Below the pieces are notes generated by a model that saw nothing but the letters and a program-made list of their open reading frames with translations, was not told the origin of the DNA and did not search any database. Below, piece by piece: positions 33,208 to 41,654 of a stretch of DNA of 64,000 nucleotides. Location of the stretch: assembly GCF_016772275.1 (NCBI RefSeq), contig NZ_CP065425.1:548001-612000 (forward strand), written 5' to 3'. Every line of letters starts with the position of its first letter. Position 1 is the first letter of the stretch. This DNA is from Heyndrickxia vini. GTDB taxonomy: Bacteria; Bacillota; Bacilli; Bacillales; Bacillaceae_C. The translations under genes and the position numbers were made by a program.

Positions 33208-34350
33208 ATGCTTGTGAAAGCAGTGACGTATCAAGGAATTAAAGATGTAAAGGTAAAAGATGTGCCGGAGCCGACCATACATAAGGAAGATGATCTGATT
33301 GTGAAGATTACGAGTACCGCTATTTGCGGGTCCGATCTGCATCTTGTGCATGGAATGATTCCGAATTTGCCACATAATTATATTATTGGGCATGAGCCGA
33401 TGGGAATTGTAGAAGAAGTGGGTCCAGGTGTGACAAATGTGAAGAAAGGGGATCGGGTCATTGTTCCGTTTACCGTTTCTTGCGGTCAATGCTGGTTTTG
33501 TCAGCATGAGTTAGAAAGTCAATGTGATCAATCGAATCCGCATGGGGAGGCCGGGGCTTATTTCGGGTATTCGGAAACTTTTGGCGGGTATCCAGGTGGG
33601 CAAGCGGAATATTTGCGCGTTCCATTTGGCAATTTCACACCTTTCGTCGTGCCGGAGAATTGCGAGTTAGAAGATGAGAAAATTCTGTTCCTTTCCGATA
33701 TTATTCCAACTGCTTATTGGGGTGTTGATAATGCTGGGGTGAAGGAAGGCGATACAGTCATTGTTCTTGGCTGTGGACCTGTTGGACTTTTAACTCAAAA
33801 GTTTGCGTGGATGAAGGGTGCTAAACACGTGATTGCTGTGGACTATATTGGGTATCGTTTGGAACATGCGAAGAAAACCAATCATGTGGAGGTCGTGGAT
33901 TTTAGTAAAATCGACCATACAGGTGACTATTTAAAGGAGCTTACAAAAGGCGGGGCAGATGTTGTCATTGATTGTGTCGGGTTAGATGGGAAAAAGTCAG
34001 CGATGGAAATGATTGGATCAGCATTGAAGCTTCATGGTGGAACGATGAGTGCGATTGTTATGGCTGCGCAATGTGTTAGAAAGGGTGGAACGATTCAACT
34101 AGTCGGTGTATATGGGGCGAGATATAATCAGTTCCCGCTAGGTGACTTATTCTCACGAAATATCACACTGAAAATGGGGCAAGCACCTGTCATCCATTAT
34201 ATCCCAGAGCTATACAAACAAATAATCGATGGCCGATTTGACCCAACCGACATCATCACCCATCACCTCCCACTCGACCAAGCCGAATACGGCTACTCCG
34301 TATTCGACGAAAAACAAGACAACTGCATCAAAGTCATCCTCAAACCTTAA
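33208..34350 (+). CDS. Zinc-dependent alcohol dehydrogenase (FdhA/threonine-dehydrogenase-like)
   Basis: A protein of about 380 residues of the zinc-type MDR family. CGSDLHLVHGMIP and IGHEPMGIVEEVGPGV hold the catalytic Cys, His and Glu; the structural zinc site is CGQCWFCQHELESQC; the NAD fold motif is VLGCGPVGLLTQKFA. The acceptance of a long insertion (NPHGEAGAYFGYSETFGGYPGG) is typical of glutathione-independent formaldehyde-dehydrogenase-like members. Substrate unknown. ATG 33208 lies 7 bases after GAAGG; ATG 33202 and GTG 33214 are alternatives. Confidence 0.88.
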   Translation: MLVKAVTYQGIKDVKVKDVPEPTIHKEDDLIVKITSTAICGSDLHLVHGMIPNLPHNYIIGHEPMGIVEEVGPGVTNVKKGDRVIVPFTVSCGQCWFCQHELESQCDQSNPHGEAGAYFGYSETFGGYPGGQAEYLRVPFGNFTPFVVPENCELEDEKILFLSDIIPTAYWGVDNAGVKEGDTVIVLGCGPVGLLTQKFAWMKGAKHVIAVDYIGYRLEHAKKTNHVEVVDFSKIDHTGDYLKELTKGGADVVIDCVGLDGKKSAMEMIGSALKLHGGTMSAIVMAAQCVRKGGTIQLVGVYGARYNQFPLGDLFSRNITLKMGQAPVIHYIPELYKQIIDGRFDPTDIITHHLPLDQAEYGYSVFDEKQDNCIKVILKP

Positions 34351-34368
34351 AAAGGTGTCACATAAAGC

Positions 34369-34446
34369 GGTGCCAGGCACCATTTATGCAAAAAACAACA
34401 TAAATATGCAAAAAAATGAATAAATGGTGCCTGGCACCATTTTTTT
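34369..34446 (+). repeat. GGTGCC-W-GGCACC palindrome pair, 57 bp apart; second copy a terminator
   Basis: GGTGCCAGGCACC starts at 34369 and GGTGCCTGGCACC at 34426. The second is extended to AAATGGTGCC/GGCACCATTT and is followed by a T-run, so it can end transcription of the alcohol dehydrogenase gene. Between them are two ATGCAAAAAA-type words. Confidence 0.8.
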
Positions 34447-34550
34447 CGATGGAGGGGAATGGTAATACCGAATCTTGAATATATCAATAAATAAGTTTAA
34501 TTTTTTGCAACAGGGAGTAGGGGAAAGGACATAAAAAAGGGGGAGATCAT

Positions 34551-34751
34551 TTGAGTGCCAAAAGATTAACGAAATCGACGATGGATAAAAAAATCAGTGG
34601 TGTGCTAGCTGGGATAGCAAATTATTTTGAGGTAGATTCAAACTTGATTCGACTAGGTTTTGTCATCCTTTGCTTAGCCACAGCTATCGTACCATGTATT
34701 ATTGCTTACTTAATTGCAGACTGGATGATTCCGAAGGATACGGAATTATAA
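34551..34751 (+). CDS. PspC-domain membrane protein
   Basis: A 66-residue PspC protein: RLTKSTMDKKISGVLAGIAN, FEVDSNLIRLGFVILCL and a single membrane segment ending in IADWMIPK. These are the standard PspC blocks (like YvlC), linked with envelope stress in Bacillus and phage-shock response in other bacteria. TTG 34551 lies 7 bases after GGGGGAGA. There is no other psp/lia-type gene beside it. Confidence 0.85.
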   Translation: MSAKRLTKSTMDKKISGVLAGIANYFEVDSNLIRLGFVILCLATAIVPCIIAYLIADWMIPKDTEL

Positions 34752-34800
34752 TGAAGTTTCCTCTGAATTTAATTCAGCGACAAAGACAAGATCACCGTTC

Positions 34801-35280
34801 TTACTCGACTTTAATCACAAATGCATAAAAGGCATCACCATTCGACACGTTCTCTTCCTTTTCATCCATCCACCATACACCGTAAGAATAATAATAAATG
34901 CCTTTTTCGTTCGGTGCGTAAAAGCTGTTGTCTGTAACAGGAATTTCTATTGAATTGTTTTCAGTCATTTGCTCAACATGAATTTCATTAGGCTTTGGTT
35001 CATAATTCATCTTGAAGGTAATTTTTTCACCAGGATGTACGCTGATTGGCGTTTGATCTTTCAAAAGTTCAACAGGTCCAGCAGTATCCACACATTCGCC
35101 TTTTCCTTCATGGTTCCAGCAATATGTACCTAAAATTGTTTCGTAAGATTTATTGCCAACCTCAATCTTCGTTTTTGGAGGCTTATTTCCTGTCATGCCG
35201 TTGTTGTTCGAATTGTTCGAGTGATTCGAACAGCCCACTACATTAATTACTAACAATAGTAAACCAAACCATTTTAACAT
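34801..35280 (-). CDS. Lipoprotein of unknown function
   Basis: A 159-residue protein with a lipobox (LLVINVVGC, Cys about residue 17) followed by a Ser/Asn/His linker (SNHSNNSNNN). The mature domain has two cysteines in YCWNHEGKGECVDT and ends in a strand-rich Ig-like part (GIYYYSYGVWWMDE). No family is recognised. ATG 35280 lies 9 bases from AGGAG; the ATG at 35286 is closer to the site. It is the terminal gene before a convergent PspC gene. Confidence 0.78.
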   Translation of the reverse strand: MLKWFGLLLLVINVVGCSNHSNNSNNNGMTGNKPPKTKIEVGNKSYETILGTYCWNHEGKGECVDTAGPVELLKDQTPISVHPGEKITFKMNYEPKPNEIHVEQMTENNSIEIPVTDNSFYAPNEKGIYYYSYGVWWMDEKEENVSNGDAFYAFVIKVE

Positions 35281-35435
35281 TCCCATTCACTCCTTTTTAT
35301 TATAGACGTTTTATTTTATATAAGGTTACAATTACGTTAATTTCGACTGGCCCTGTGTATGTGGGAGAAGGAAAAGGGCAAAAAATTTAGAGAAAGAAGC
35401 ATGACTAAACAGGGAAAAAAGCCGAGGGAAAGTAG

Positions 35436-36015
35436 GTGAAACAAAGTAACTATATATATCGCTTTATTGAGAGGAATCAATGTAGGCGGACATAACAAGA
35501 TTAAAATGGCGGACTTAAGAAAGATGTTTGAAAAAATGAACATGCCGCATGTTCAAACCTATATTCAAAGCGGAAATGTTTTGTTTGAATCGAACGAAAC
35601 AGAAGAGCAGCTAGTTGAAAAAGTTGAACATCAAATCTTGGCAGAGTTTGGTTTGACTATATCCGTTATTATAAGAACGGCCACGGAAATGGAGGACATT
35701 GTATTAATCTGTCCTTTTTCAAAAAACGCAATCCAGGAAGCGGAAGCGGAAGCGGATACACAATGGGAGAGGCTTTATGTGGCAATGTTGCTGGGGGCGC
35801 CTCAACAAGAAAACATCGACCGAATTCATATGTATAAAAATGATCGGGAAGACTATCAGGTTGCGGGACGAGATATCTACTTTCTGTTTCATGACAGCGT
35901 ACGAAATTCCAAACTAGCAACAAACCTACATAAATTAGAAGTTCCCACCACAATGCGAAACTTGAGAACAATGAATAAACTCGTTTCAATGGCAAAGGCA
36001 ATGGAAACAAAATAA
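35436..36015 (+). pseudogene. DUF1697 protein gene with 5' frameshift in a TA repeat
   Basis: A frame of 182 codons from 35467 gives the DUF1697 protein (LRGINVGGHNKIKMADLRKM, YIQSGNVLFESNE, PTTMRNLRTMNKLV). In the family the protein begins M-x(2-6)-YIALLRGINVGG. The bases coding for YIALL are in frame just upstream, but no start codon lies between them and the stop at 35437. GTG 35436 with a good ribosome site (GAGGGAAA) reads V-K-Q-S-N-Y-I-Y in another frame; adding one TA to the TATATATATC tract (35451-35460) would join the two. Either an inactivated gene, a phase-variable one, or a sequencing error. Confidence 0.75.
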
Positions 36016-36093
36016 AAAACATCACTAAAAAATTGAAGCGCATCCAGTGATATATACAAAAGGAACGCATAAATACACAAAAAATGCATAAAA

Positions 36094-36163
36094 GGTGCCT
36101 GGCACCTTTTATGCAAAATGTTGAATACTTATTAAGGAATTTGTATATTTGGTGCCAGGCACC
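36094..36163. repeat. GGTGCC-W-GGCACC palindrome pair, 57 bp apart, between convergent genes
   Basis: GGTGCCTGGCACC starts at 36094, extended to the 29-base palindrome centred there (GCATAAAAGGTGCC and its complement), and GGTGCCAGGCACC starts at 36151, its last base touching the stop codon of the LCP gene. Confidence 0.8.
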
Positions 36164-37086
36164 TAGAGTTCTAGGTGTTGTTTGAGGCGGTTGTGTGCTT
36201 TTTGTCTTTCGTCATCTGGGACAATGTAGTAGTAGATTCCGCCGATTTTTGTTCCTTGGCCTTTGAGCTGGAATTGTTCGATTTTTTGTCGTGCGTCTTT
36301 ATAGTATTTTTGAATGGATATCATTTCATCAAAGGTTAGATTTGTTTCCACGTTTTTGCCGAGTGCTTCAAATACATCGTTATATTTTGTTAATGCGGAA
36401 ACACTAGCCCCTTTACTAATGACGCCTTGAATCACCTGACGTTGACGTTCATTTCGCCCGAAATCACCGCGTGGGTCTTCTTTTCTCATACGGACGAAGG
36501 CGAGGGCTTTCTTCCCATCTAAATTCACTTCACCTTTAGGAAAATGATAGCCTCCATAACTGAAATCCAACGTATTATTCGCCGTCACGCCACCTACTGC
36601 ATCAACAATATCTTCGAAGCCTTCCATATTTACTTTAATATAATAATCAATCGGAATATCAAGGAATTTCTCAACTGTATTCATTGACATGGCCACTCCA
36701 CCAAAGGCATAGGCATGGTTGATTTTATCCTCTGTTCCTTTACCAACAATTTCAACTCGCGTATCACGTGGGATACTTAACATTTGTACGGATTTAACAG
36801 TCGGATTAACGGTTAAAACAATCATTGTATCCGATCGACCGCGATCCCCTTTTCGTTCATCAACCCCAAGCATTAAGATAGAAATTGGATCTTTATCTTT
36901 AAATCGGATTTCCTTATCCCTAGAACTTTTACGATCAACAGGGTTATGCATCGTATTAACAGCTTTTGTTAAAGAATGATAGATCGAATAAACATAAGCA
37001 CCTGCCCCTAAAATGATCACAAGCAGGATAATCCCAATAATTTTCCGTTTTTTCATCTTCTTCTTTTTTAAATTATTTGACCGCAT
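36163..37086 (-). CDS. LCP (LytR-CpsA-Psr) family protein
   Basis: A 307-residue membrane-anchored phosphotransferase that in Gram-positive bacteria attaches teichoic acid or other glycopolymers to peptidoglycan. It has a basic start (NNLKKKKMKKRK), a single N-terminal segment, then the LCP core: ILMLGVDERKGDRGRSDTM (Asp/Arg active residues), SIPRDTRVEI, KINHAYAFGG, DAVGGVTA and RMRKEDPRGDFGRNERQR. ATG 37086 lies 8 bases after GGAGG. It closely resembles the second LCP protein at 52.6-53.6 kb, so the two are paralogues. Confidence 0.92.
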   Translation of the reverse strand: MRSNNLKKKKMKKRKIIGIILLVIILGAGAYVYSIYHSLTKAVNTMHNPVDRKSSRDKEIRFKDKDPISILMLGVDERKGDRGRSDTMIVLTVNPTVKSVQMLSIPRDTRVEIVGKGTEDKINHAYAFGGVAMSMNTVEKFLDIPIDYYIKVNMEGFEDIVDAVGGVTANNTLDFSYGGYHFPKGEVNLDGKKALAFVRMRKEDPRGDFGRNERQRQVIQGVISKGASVSALTKYNDVFEALGKNVETNLTFDEMISIQKYYKDARQKIEQFQLKGQGTKIGGIYYYIVPDDERQKAHNRLKQHLEL

Positions 37087-37223
37087 AAATATGCCTCCAA
37101 AGGGATTTTTCAATTCTATACCGTTAGATTATCAAATTACCGATGAATTGTGTACCATTATTTGCAAATACTTAATATATATGGATGTATTTTTAAAAAA
37201 AGGCTGTTTTCGTAATCAACAAT

Positions 37224-37282
37224 GCTCGTTCCTTTCCGCTGCAGGAATCAAGCTCCTTCCGCTCCAATCCACTCTACTAGTG
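37224..37282 (+). repeat. Internally deleted copy of the ~197-bp GC-rich repeat
   Basis: CTCGTTCCTTTCCGCTGCAGG is joined directly to CTCCTTCCGCTCCAATCCACTC; these are the left and right ends of the repeat found three times at 56.1-56.6 kb, with about 110 bases of the middle missing. Confidence 0.8.
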
Positions 37283-37324
37283 TTTAATTTTAGAAAACAG
37301 TTAAAAAATAACTAAAAATCATAT

Positions 37325-37353
37325 TTGACAATCGGTGAAATAAGCATCATAAT
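37325..37353 (+). promoter_or_regulatory. Promoter of nagABR operon
   Basis: TTGACA (37325-37330), 17-base spacer, CATAAT (37348-37353). Confidence 0.7.
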
Positions 37354-37354
37354 A

Positions 37355-37370
37355 ATTGGTATAGACAACT
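37355..37370 (+). promoter_or_regulatory. NagR-type operator (dre) at nagA
   Basis: ATTGGTATAGACAACT, containing the HutC-group consensus GT-N-TA-N-AC (GTATAGAC). It directly follows the -10 and would cover the transcription start. It agrees with the NagR (YvoA) site I recall from Bacillus subtilis nagAB and nagP. Confidence 0.75.
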
Positions 37371-37435
37371 ATATCAAAAGAAAATAAGCATACTACTATT
37401 ATTTCCATTAATAATAAAAAAATGAGGTGATGGCA

Positions 37436-38584
37436 TTGGGACAAAATGTAGTAATCAATGCAAATCTATTTACAGGTGACGAAAATATCGCCAATGGCTT
37501 TTTACGATTTGAAGGAAAAAAAATCACAGAAATCGGTGATATGAATCAATATCAACCTGAACAAGATGAAAAAGTAATCGATGCTGGCGGTAACATTGTC
37601 ATTCCGGGAATGATTGATGTACATATTCATGGAGGGTACGGTGTCGACGTAATGGATGCGGATCCTGAAAAGCTCGTCTTTTTAAGTGAACAGCTCCTTC
37701 AAGAAGGTGTCACTACTTTTTTTGCAACGACAATTACCCAAGACTATCCTGCCATAGAAGCGGCACTGGCATCCGTTAAAAAAGCAACAGAAACGGGTAA
37801 AACAACGATAAAAGGTGTCCATTTAGAAGGGCCATTTATTTCAGAAAAAAGAGCAGGTGCACAGCCATTAGAATTTATTTCAGCACCGGATATTGATTTA
37901 TTTTTACAATGGCACGAAGCTTCTGGGAAGCAAATCAAGTTGGTAACTTATGCACCGGAGAAAAAAGGGGCACGTGAGTTCGAAGATGTCATGATTAAGA
38001 ACGGCATTGTACCTTCAATGGGACATTCCGATGCAGTTCGCGCCGAACTTCTCGAAAGCAAAACAACACATGCCACACATCTTTATAACGGAATGCGCGG
38101 CTTGCACCACCGGGAAGCTGGGGTTGCTGGACATGCCTTATTATCACCGCATATCCAAGCGGAAATTATTGCAGACGGAATCCATGTACATCCTGATATG
38201 GTCAACCTTACGTATAAGTTAAAAGGTGCAAACGGAATCGTTCTTATTTCAGATGCGATGCGAGCAAAAGGTCTTCCAGATGGAGAATCTGAGCTTGGCG
38301 GCCAGAAAGTATTTGTGAAAAATGGCGAATGCCGTCTCGAAAATGGATCACTTGCGGGAAGTATTTTAACAATGGACCAAGCGTTCCGAAATATTATCCA
38401 ATTTACCGGTTGTTCCATTGCGGAAGCAGTCCAAATGACATCCGGAAACCAAGCAAAAGAATTCGGCTTAACATCAAAAGGATTTTTGAAAAAAGACATG
38501 GATGCCGATTTTGCCATCATGAATCAAAATCTCGAAGTCATTGAAACGTATCATTTAGGAAATTCATATAGAAAAGGGGAATAA
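37436..38584 (+). CDS. nagA: N-acetylglucosamine-6-phosphate deacetylase NagA
   Basis: A protein of about 382 residues of the amidohydrolase fold: GMIDVHIHGGYGVDVMDA (metal His pair), HLEGPFISEKRAGAQ, SMGHSDA, HATHLYNGMRGLHHREAG (metal His and substrate His), ELIADGIHVHP-type IIADGIHVHPD, LISDAMRAKG (catalytic Asp) and LAGSILTMDQA. It removes acetate from GlcNAc-6-P in amino-sugar catabolism. GTG, ATG and TTG all occur at the start; TTG 37436 has ideal spacing to GAGGTGAT and is preferred. First gene of nagA-nagB-nagR. Confidence 0.93.
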   Translation: MGQNVVINANLFTGDENIANGFLRFEGKKITEIGDMNQYQPEQDEKVIDAGGNIVIPGMIDVHIHGGYGVDVMDADPEKLVFLSEQLLQEGVTTFFATTITQDYPAIEAALASVKKATETGKTTIKGVHLEGPFISEKRAGAQPLEFISAPDIDLFLQWHEASGKQIKLVTYAPEKKGAREFEDVMIKNGIVPSMGHSDAVRAELLESKTTHATHLYNGMRGLHHREAGVAGHALLSPHIQAEIIADGIHVHPDMVNLTYKLKGANGIVLISDAMRAKGLPDGESELGGQKVFVKNGECRLENGSLAGSILTMDQAFRNIIQFTGCSIAEAVQMTSGNQAKEFGLTSKGFLKKDMDADFAIMNQNLEVIETYHLGNSYRKGE

Positions 38585-38586
38585 CC

Positions 38587-39312
38587 ATGCAATTACACAC
38601 TTATTCAACAGTAACTGATGCATCTGCAAAAGCTTTTGATATAATAAAAACAGGAATCGAAAATGGCAGTATTCGTACTTTAGGCCTTGCTACAGGTGGA
38701 ACGCCATTGAAGTTTTATGAAAAATTCCGCGCATCAAATTTGGATGTTTCAAACGTATCAACGGTCAATCTAGACGAGTATGTCGGATTAAATGCAAAAG
38801 ATGAAAATAGCTACCGTTATTACATGGAAAAAGAATTATTTTCTCATATGAATTTCAAAGAAACATTCTTGCCAAATGGAATGGCAGCCGATCTAGATGA
38901 AGAATGCTTGCATTATGAAGGAATTCTTCAAGACCACCCTGTTGATGTACAAATTCTTGGAATTGGTGAAAACGGCCATATTGGCTTTAATGAACCCGGC
39001 ACATCTTTCGAATCGCTAACACATGTCGTTGAATTAACAGAGTCAACACGTGAAGCGAATAAACGCTATTTTGACAAAGAAGAGGATGTACCGACACATG
39101 CGATTTCTATGGGAATCAAGTCGATTTTATCTGCAAAAAAAATTATCCTACTAGCTTTTGGTGCTAACAAAGCGGAAGCAGTGAAACAAATGTTAGAAGG
39201 AGAAGTCAGTGAAGGTTGTCCAGCATCTGTTCTGCAAAAGCATTCTGATGTCATTGTTCTTGCTGATCAGGAGGCAGCCTCATTATTAAAAGAGGGGATT
39301 GCACGTGATTAA
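38587..39312 (+). CDS. nagB: Glucosamine-6-phosphate deaminase NagB
   Basis: A 241-residue enzyme converting glucosamine-6-P to fructose-6-P and ammonia. Key blocks are LATGGTPLKFY, STVNLDEYVGL (catalytic Asp), ILGIGENGHIGFNEPGTSF (His/Glu active residues) and THAISMGIKSIL. The length matches the short Bacillus form without the C-terminal allosteric extension of E. coli. It starts 2 bases after the nagA stop, with AAAGGGG as the ribosome site, and overlaps the nagR start. Confidence 0.95.
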   Translation: MQLHTYSTVTDASAKAFDIIKTGIENGSIRTLGLATGGTPLKFYEKFRASNLDVSNVSTVNLDEYVGLNAKDENSYRYYMEKELFSHMNFKETFLPNGMAADLDEECLHYEGILQDHPVDVQILGIGENGHIGFNEPGTSFESLTHVVELTESTREANKRYFDKEEDVPTHAISMGIKSILSAKKIILLAFGANKAEAVKQMLEGEVSEGCPASVLQKHSDVIVLADQEAASLLKEGIARD

Positions 39313-40015
39313 TAAGGAATCGCCGATTCCAATTTATTATCAAATTCAAGAACATATTCGCGAAAACATTAACCAGCAAAAATGGGTCAAAGGGGAAGCG
39401 ATCCCTTCAGAGCGCATCTTAACCGAACAATTTGGCGTCAGTCGAATGACGATTCGTCAAGCGGTTCAAGGACTTGTCGATGAAGGAATTCTCATGCGCA
39501 AACGGGGCAGCGGAACCTTTGTCAGCAATGAAAAGGTAGAACAACCATTAAAAGAAATTACGAGCTTTACCAAACTTATGGAACAACGCGGAATGAAGGC
39601 AAGCAGCAAGATTACTGTGTTCAGCATTCGAAAACCGAATGACGGTGAAGCGGAAAAGCTGCAAATCAATCTGGATGCAGACGTCTATCATATTGAACGA
39701 ATTCGTTTAGGTGACGATATCCCAATTGCAATTGAAACATCTATTGTCCCGTGTTCCATTGCAGAAGGGCTGAAAGAGGAAGATATTCAACATTCTCTTT
39801 ATGAATTCATCGAGGTAAAAAAAGGCTATCAATTGGGAGATGCCAAACAATCCATCGAAGCGATCGGTGCGACAGAACGCATCTCCAAGCTGCTCGATAT
39901 TCCCGTCGATTCGCCTATTCTTCAAATCGAACGCGTCGCTAATCTGCGATCGGGCACTCCGTTAGAATACGTCCGATCACAATATGCCGGCAGCCGATTT
40001 AAATTTTATTTATAA
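39305..40015 (+). CDS. nagR: GntR/HutC-family repressor NagR (YvoA)
   Basis: A 236-residue regulator. The winged helix is at the N-terminus (PIYYQIQEHIRENI ... IPSERILTEQFGVSRMTIRQAV ... RKRGSGTFVS), followed by a UTRA effector domain (ITSFTKLMEQRGMKASSKI ... IERIRLGDDIPIAIETSIVP). In Bacillus it binds glucosamine-6-P or GlcNAc-6-P and represses nag genes through the dre site. GTG 39305, 8 bases after AGAGGGG, overlaps the end of nagB. An operator matching this family precedes nagA. Confidence 0.92.
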   Translation: MINKESPIPIYYQIQEHIRENINQQKWVKGEAIPSERILTEQFGVSRMTIRQAVQGLVDEGILMRKRGSGTFVSNEKVEQPLKEITSFTKLMEQRGMKASSKITVFSIRKPNDGEAEKLQINLDADVYHIERIRLGDDIPIAIETSIVPCSIAEGLKEEDIQHSLYEFIEVKKGYQLGDAKQSIEAIGATERISKLLDIPVDSPILQIERVANLRSGTPLEYVRSQYAGSRFKFYL

Positions 40016-40109
40016 ATAGTAGGGTAAGAACATGCGACCGCATTTGGGAGGGTTGCATGTTTTTTACATTTATTGGGATAATCTATCAATATCGTGCGGC
40101 AGGTAATTC

Positions 40110-40345
40110 GTTACCTACCCGAATCCCGCTGATACGAGCAGGAAGGAAGCGAAAAGTGATGCGAAGTGCTCGAATCTGTTGGATGCGGGAACTTGGTAGT
40201 AGGAAAGGCGATGCGAAGTGCTCGAATCCGCTGGAAGCGGGAACTTGATATTCGAAAAGGCGATCCGAAGTATTCGAATCAGAAAAATACGTGAACATGA
40301 TAACCGAAAAAGTGAGATGAAGTCCCCGAATCCCCATTAAGGAAG
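40110..40345. repeat. Array E: five degenerate copies, 52-bp period (one step of 51)
   Basis: The word GAATC occurs at 40121, 40173, 40224, 40276 and 40328, and GAAGT at 40164, 40215, 40267 and 40319. The unit is about GATGCGAAGTGCTCGAATCC then GCTGGAAGCGGGAACTTGAT plus about 12 bases. The copies are more diverged than in array D, so it seems older. No gene is seen in 40016-40418. Confidence 0.85.
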
Positions 40346-40418
40346 AACTTGATTCCAATGCAAAAATCTAAAAAAGAAGTAAAAGAGGTATTGTCCATCA
40401 AGGAGGGCGATACCTATT

Positions 40419-40811
40419 TTACCTTCGTAAGATCTTCACGATTGCATCCTCTGGTGTAAGATATTCGTTATTCAACGAAAAATCCACATGCTGCCGATTG
40501 ATTTCTGCGTATTGAACAACTTTCCCTTTTTGAAGAAAAACGAGTAAATAAATATCATCCCGCTTGTCGATATTACTTGGGTCTTTAAATTTAGTGCCCA
40601 GTTGCTTATTTATACTTTCTTGCACCGTGTAGGGTGGGAAAATAAATGCCTTGTCCCAAGTGAAATCAGTTAATGAATTCAAATCGATTTCATGACTTTT
40701 CCCTTTTTTTATCACCTGTGCAATGGAGGATTCTGCTTTTTTATTGTGTTTGACACTGCTGCACCCTGCTAACAGTATGAGCGAACATAGTAGAATCATC
40801 GCCTTTTTCAA
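40419..40811 (-). CDS. Small lipoprotein
   Basis: A 130-residue protein with a lipobox (LCSLILLAGC) and a mature part that contains LTDFTWDKAFIFPPYT and VVQYAEINRQHVDF. This resembles small Bacillus lipoproteins of unknown role. The frame is open to ATG 40829, but TTG 40811 has AAGAAGG 7 bases upstream and starts with KKAMILL, a proper signal peptide. It is the last gene of a minus-strand run HIT - PP2C - DUF2785 - lipoprotein. Confidence 0.8.
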   Translation of the reverse strand: MKKAMILLCSLILLAGCSSVKHNKKAESSIAQVIKKGKSHEIDLNSLTDFTWDKAFIFPPYTVQESINKQLGTKFKDPSNIDKRDDIYLLVFLQKGKVVQYAEINRQHVDFSLNNEYLTPEDAIVKILRR

Positions 40812-40838
40812 TGAATAACCTTCTTTCATATTTAAAAG

Positions 40839-41642
40839 TTACGTGTTAAAAGGGTTGAATTTTCTTTCAATTTCCAGTAATTGATCATCCTTTTTTCCGT
40901 TTAATCGAATGAAAAGGGATCGGATGAAATGTTTCATATTTATTTTTTTATACATTGAGTAAAGGTCCTTTTTTTCTGGAACATCACCTTGCTCTATCCA
41001 GTCCAGCAAGGTTGTAAGAGGAACCTTCTCGCTTTTAATCATTGATGTGACCGCTGTGGCAATTCGCTCATCTTCCTCGGCATCGAATACATGTGTGGCA
41101 CTTTCAATCAAGTTCAATAGACTCTTCCATAGTTTTTGACATTCGTTTAGTCCAGTAAATCGATTGAGTACACATTCATCAATTGCGTCAGAAATATGTG
41201 CGGGTGCATGAGCCCAGCCTTTTTTATCAACAAACGACCGAAAATCTTTTTCTAAAAAACAGTAAGAGATAATCTTATCCTGCACACGCCGATAAATCGA
41301 CTCATGTAAAAATTCATCCTGATTGTCGCGAATCAGAATAAGAGCAATTAAAAGTGCGGAAAAGCTTCGTAAAAATATGCTATCTGTATCTTCTTCTCCG
41401 ATTTTGTGAAAAAGCATGTCATTAGAAACGGCATACTCCAAAATTTCCTCTAACTGTTCTCCCGTTAAAAAACGTTCCACAAGCAACCAATGAGAGAGAA
41501 TAGAATAGGCTAAATCATCCCGCAGCTCCGAATCGATTGACCCCAAAACATTAATCACATTTTGAACGGCTGTGAATTCATCCCAATCATGTGGTAGTTT
41601 ATAATCATTTTCTTTTACTTGTCTCAATACATCTTTCATCAA
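40839..41642 (-). CDS. DUF2785 domain protein
   Basis: A 267-residue, all-helical cytosolic protein. The most conserved part of DUF2785 is visible: FVDKKGWAHAPAHISDAIDE, with the WAH.pAH..D pattern, followed by the C-terminal helical repeats. The function is unknown. It lies 12 bp downstream of the PP2C-like gene, in the same operon as HIT. An ATG at 41642 and the next codon ATG are both possible starts. Confidence 0.82.
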   Translation of the reverse strand: MMKDVLRQVKENDYKLPHDWDEFTAVQNVINVLGSIDSELRDDLAYSILSHWLLVERFLTGEQLEEILEYAVSNDMLFHKIGEEDTDSIFLRSFSALLIALILIRDNQDEFLHESIYRRVQDKIISYCFLEKDFRSFVDKKGWAHAPAHISDAIDECVLNRFTGLNECQKLWKSLLNLIESATHVFDAEEDERIATAVTSMIKSEKVPLTTLLDWIEQGDVPEKKDLYSMYKKINMKHFIRSLFIRLNGKKDDQLLEIERKFNPFNT

Positions 41643-41654
41643 ACCAATCCACCC

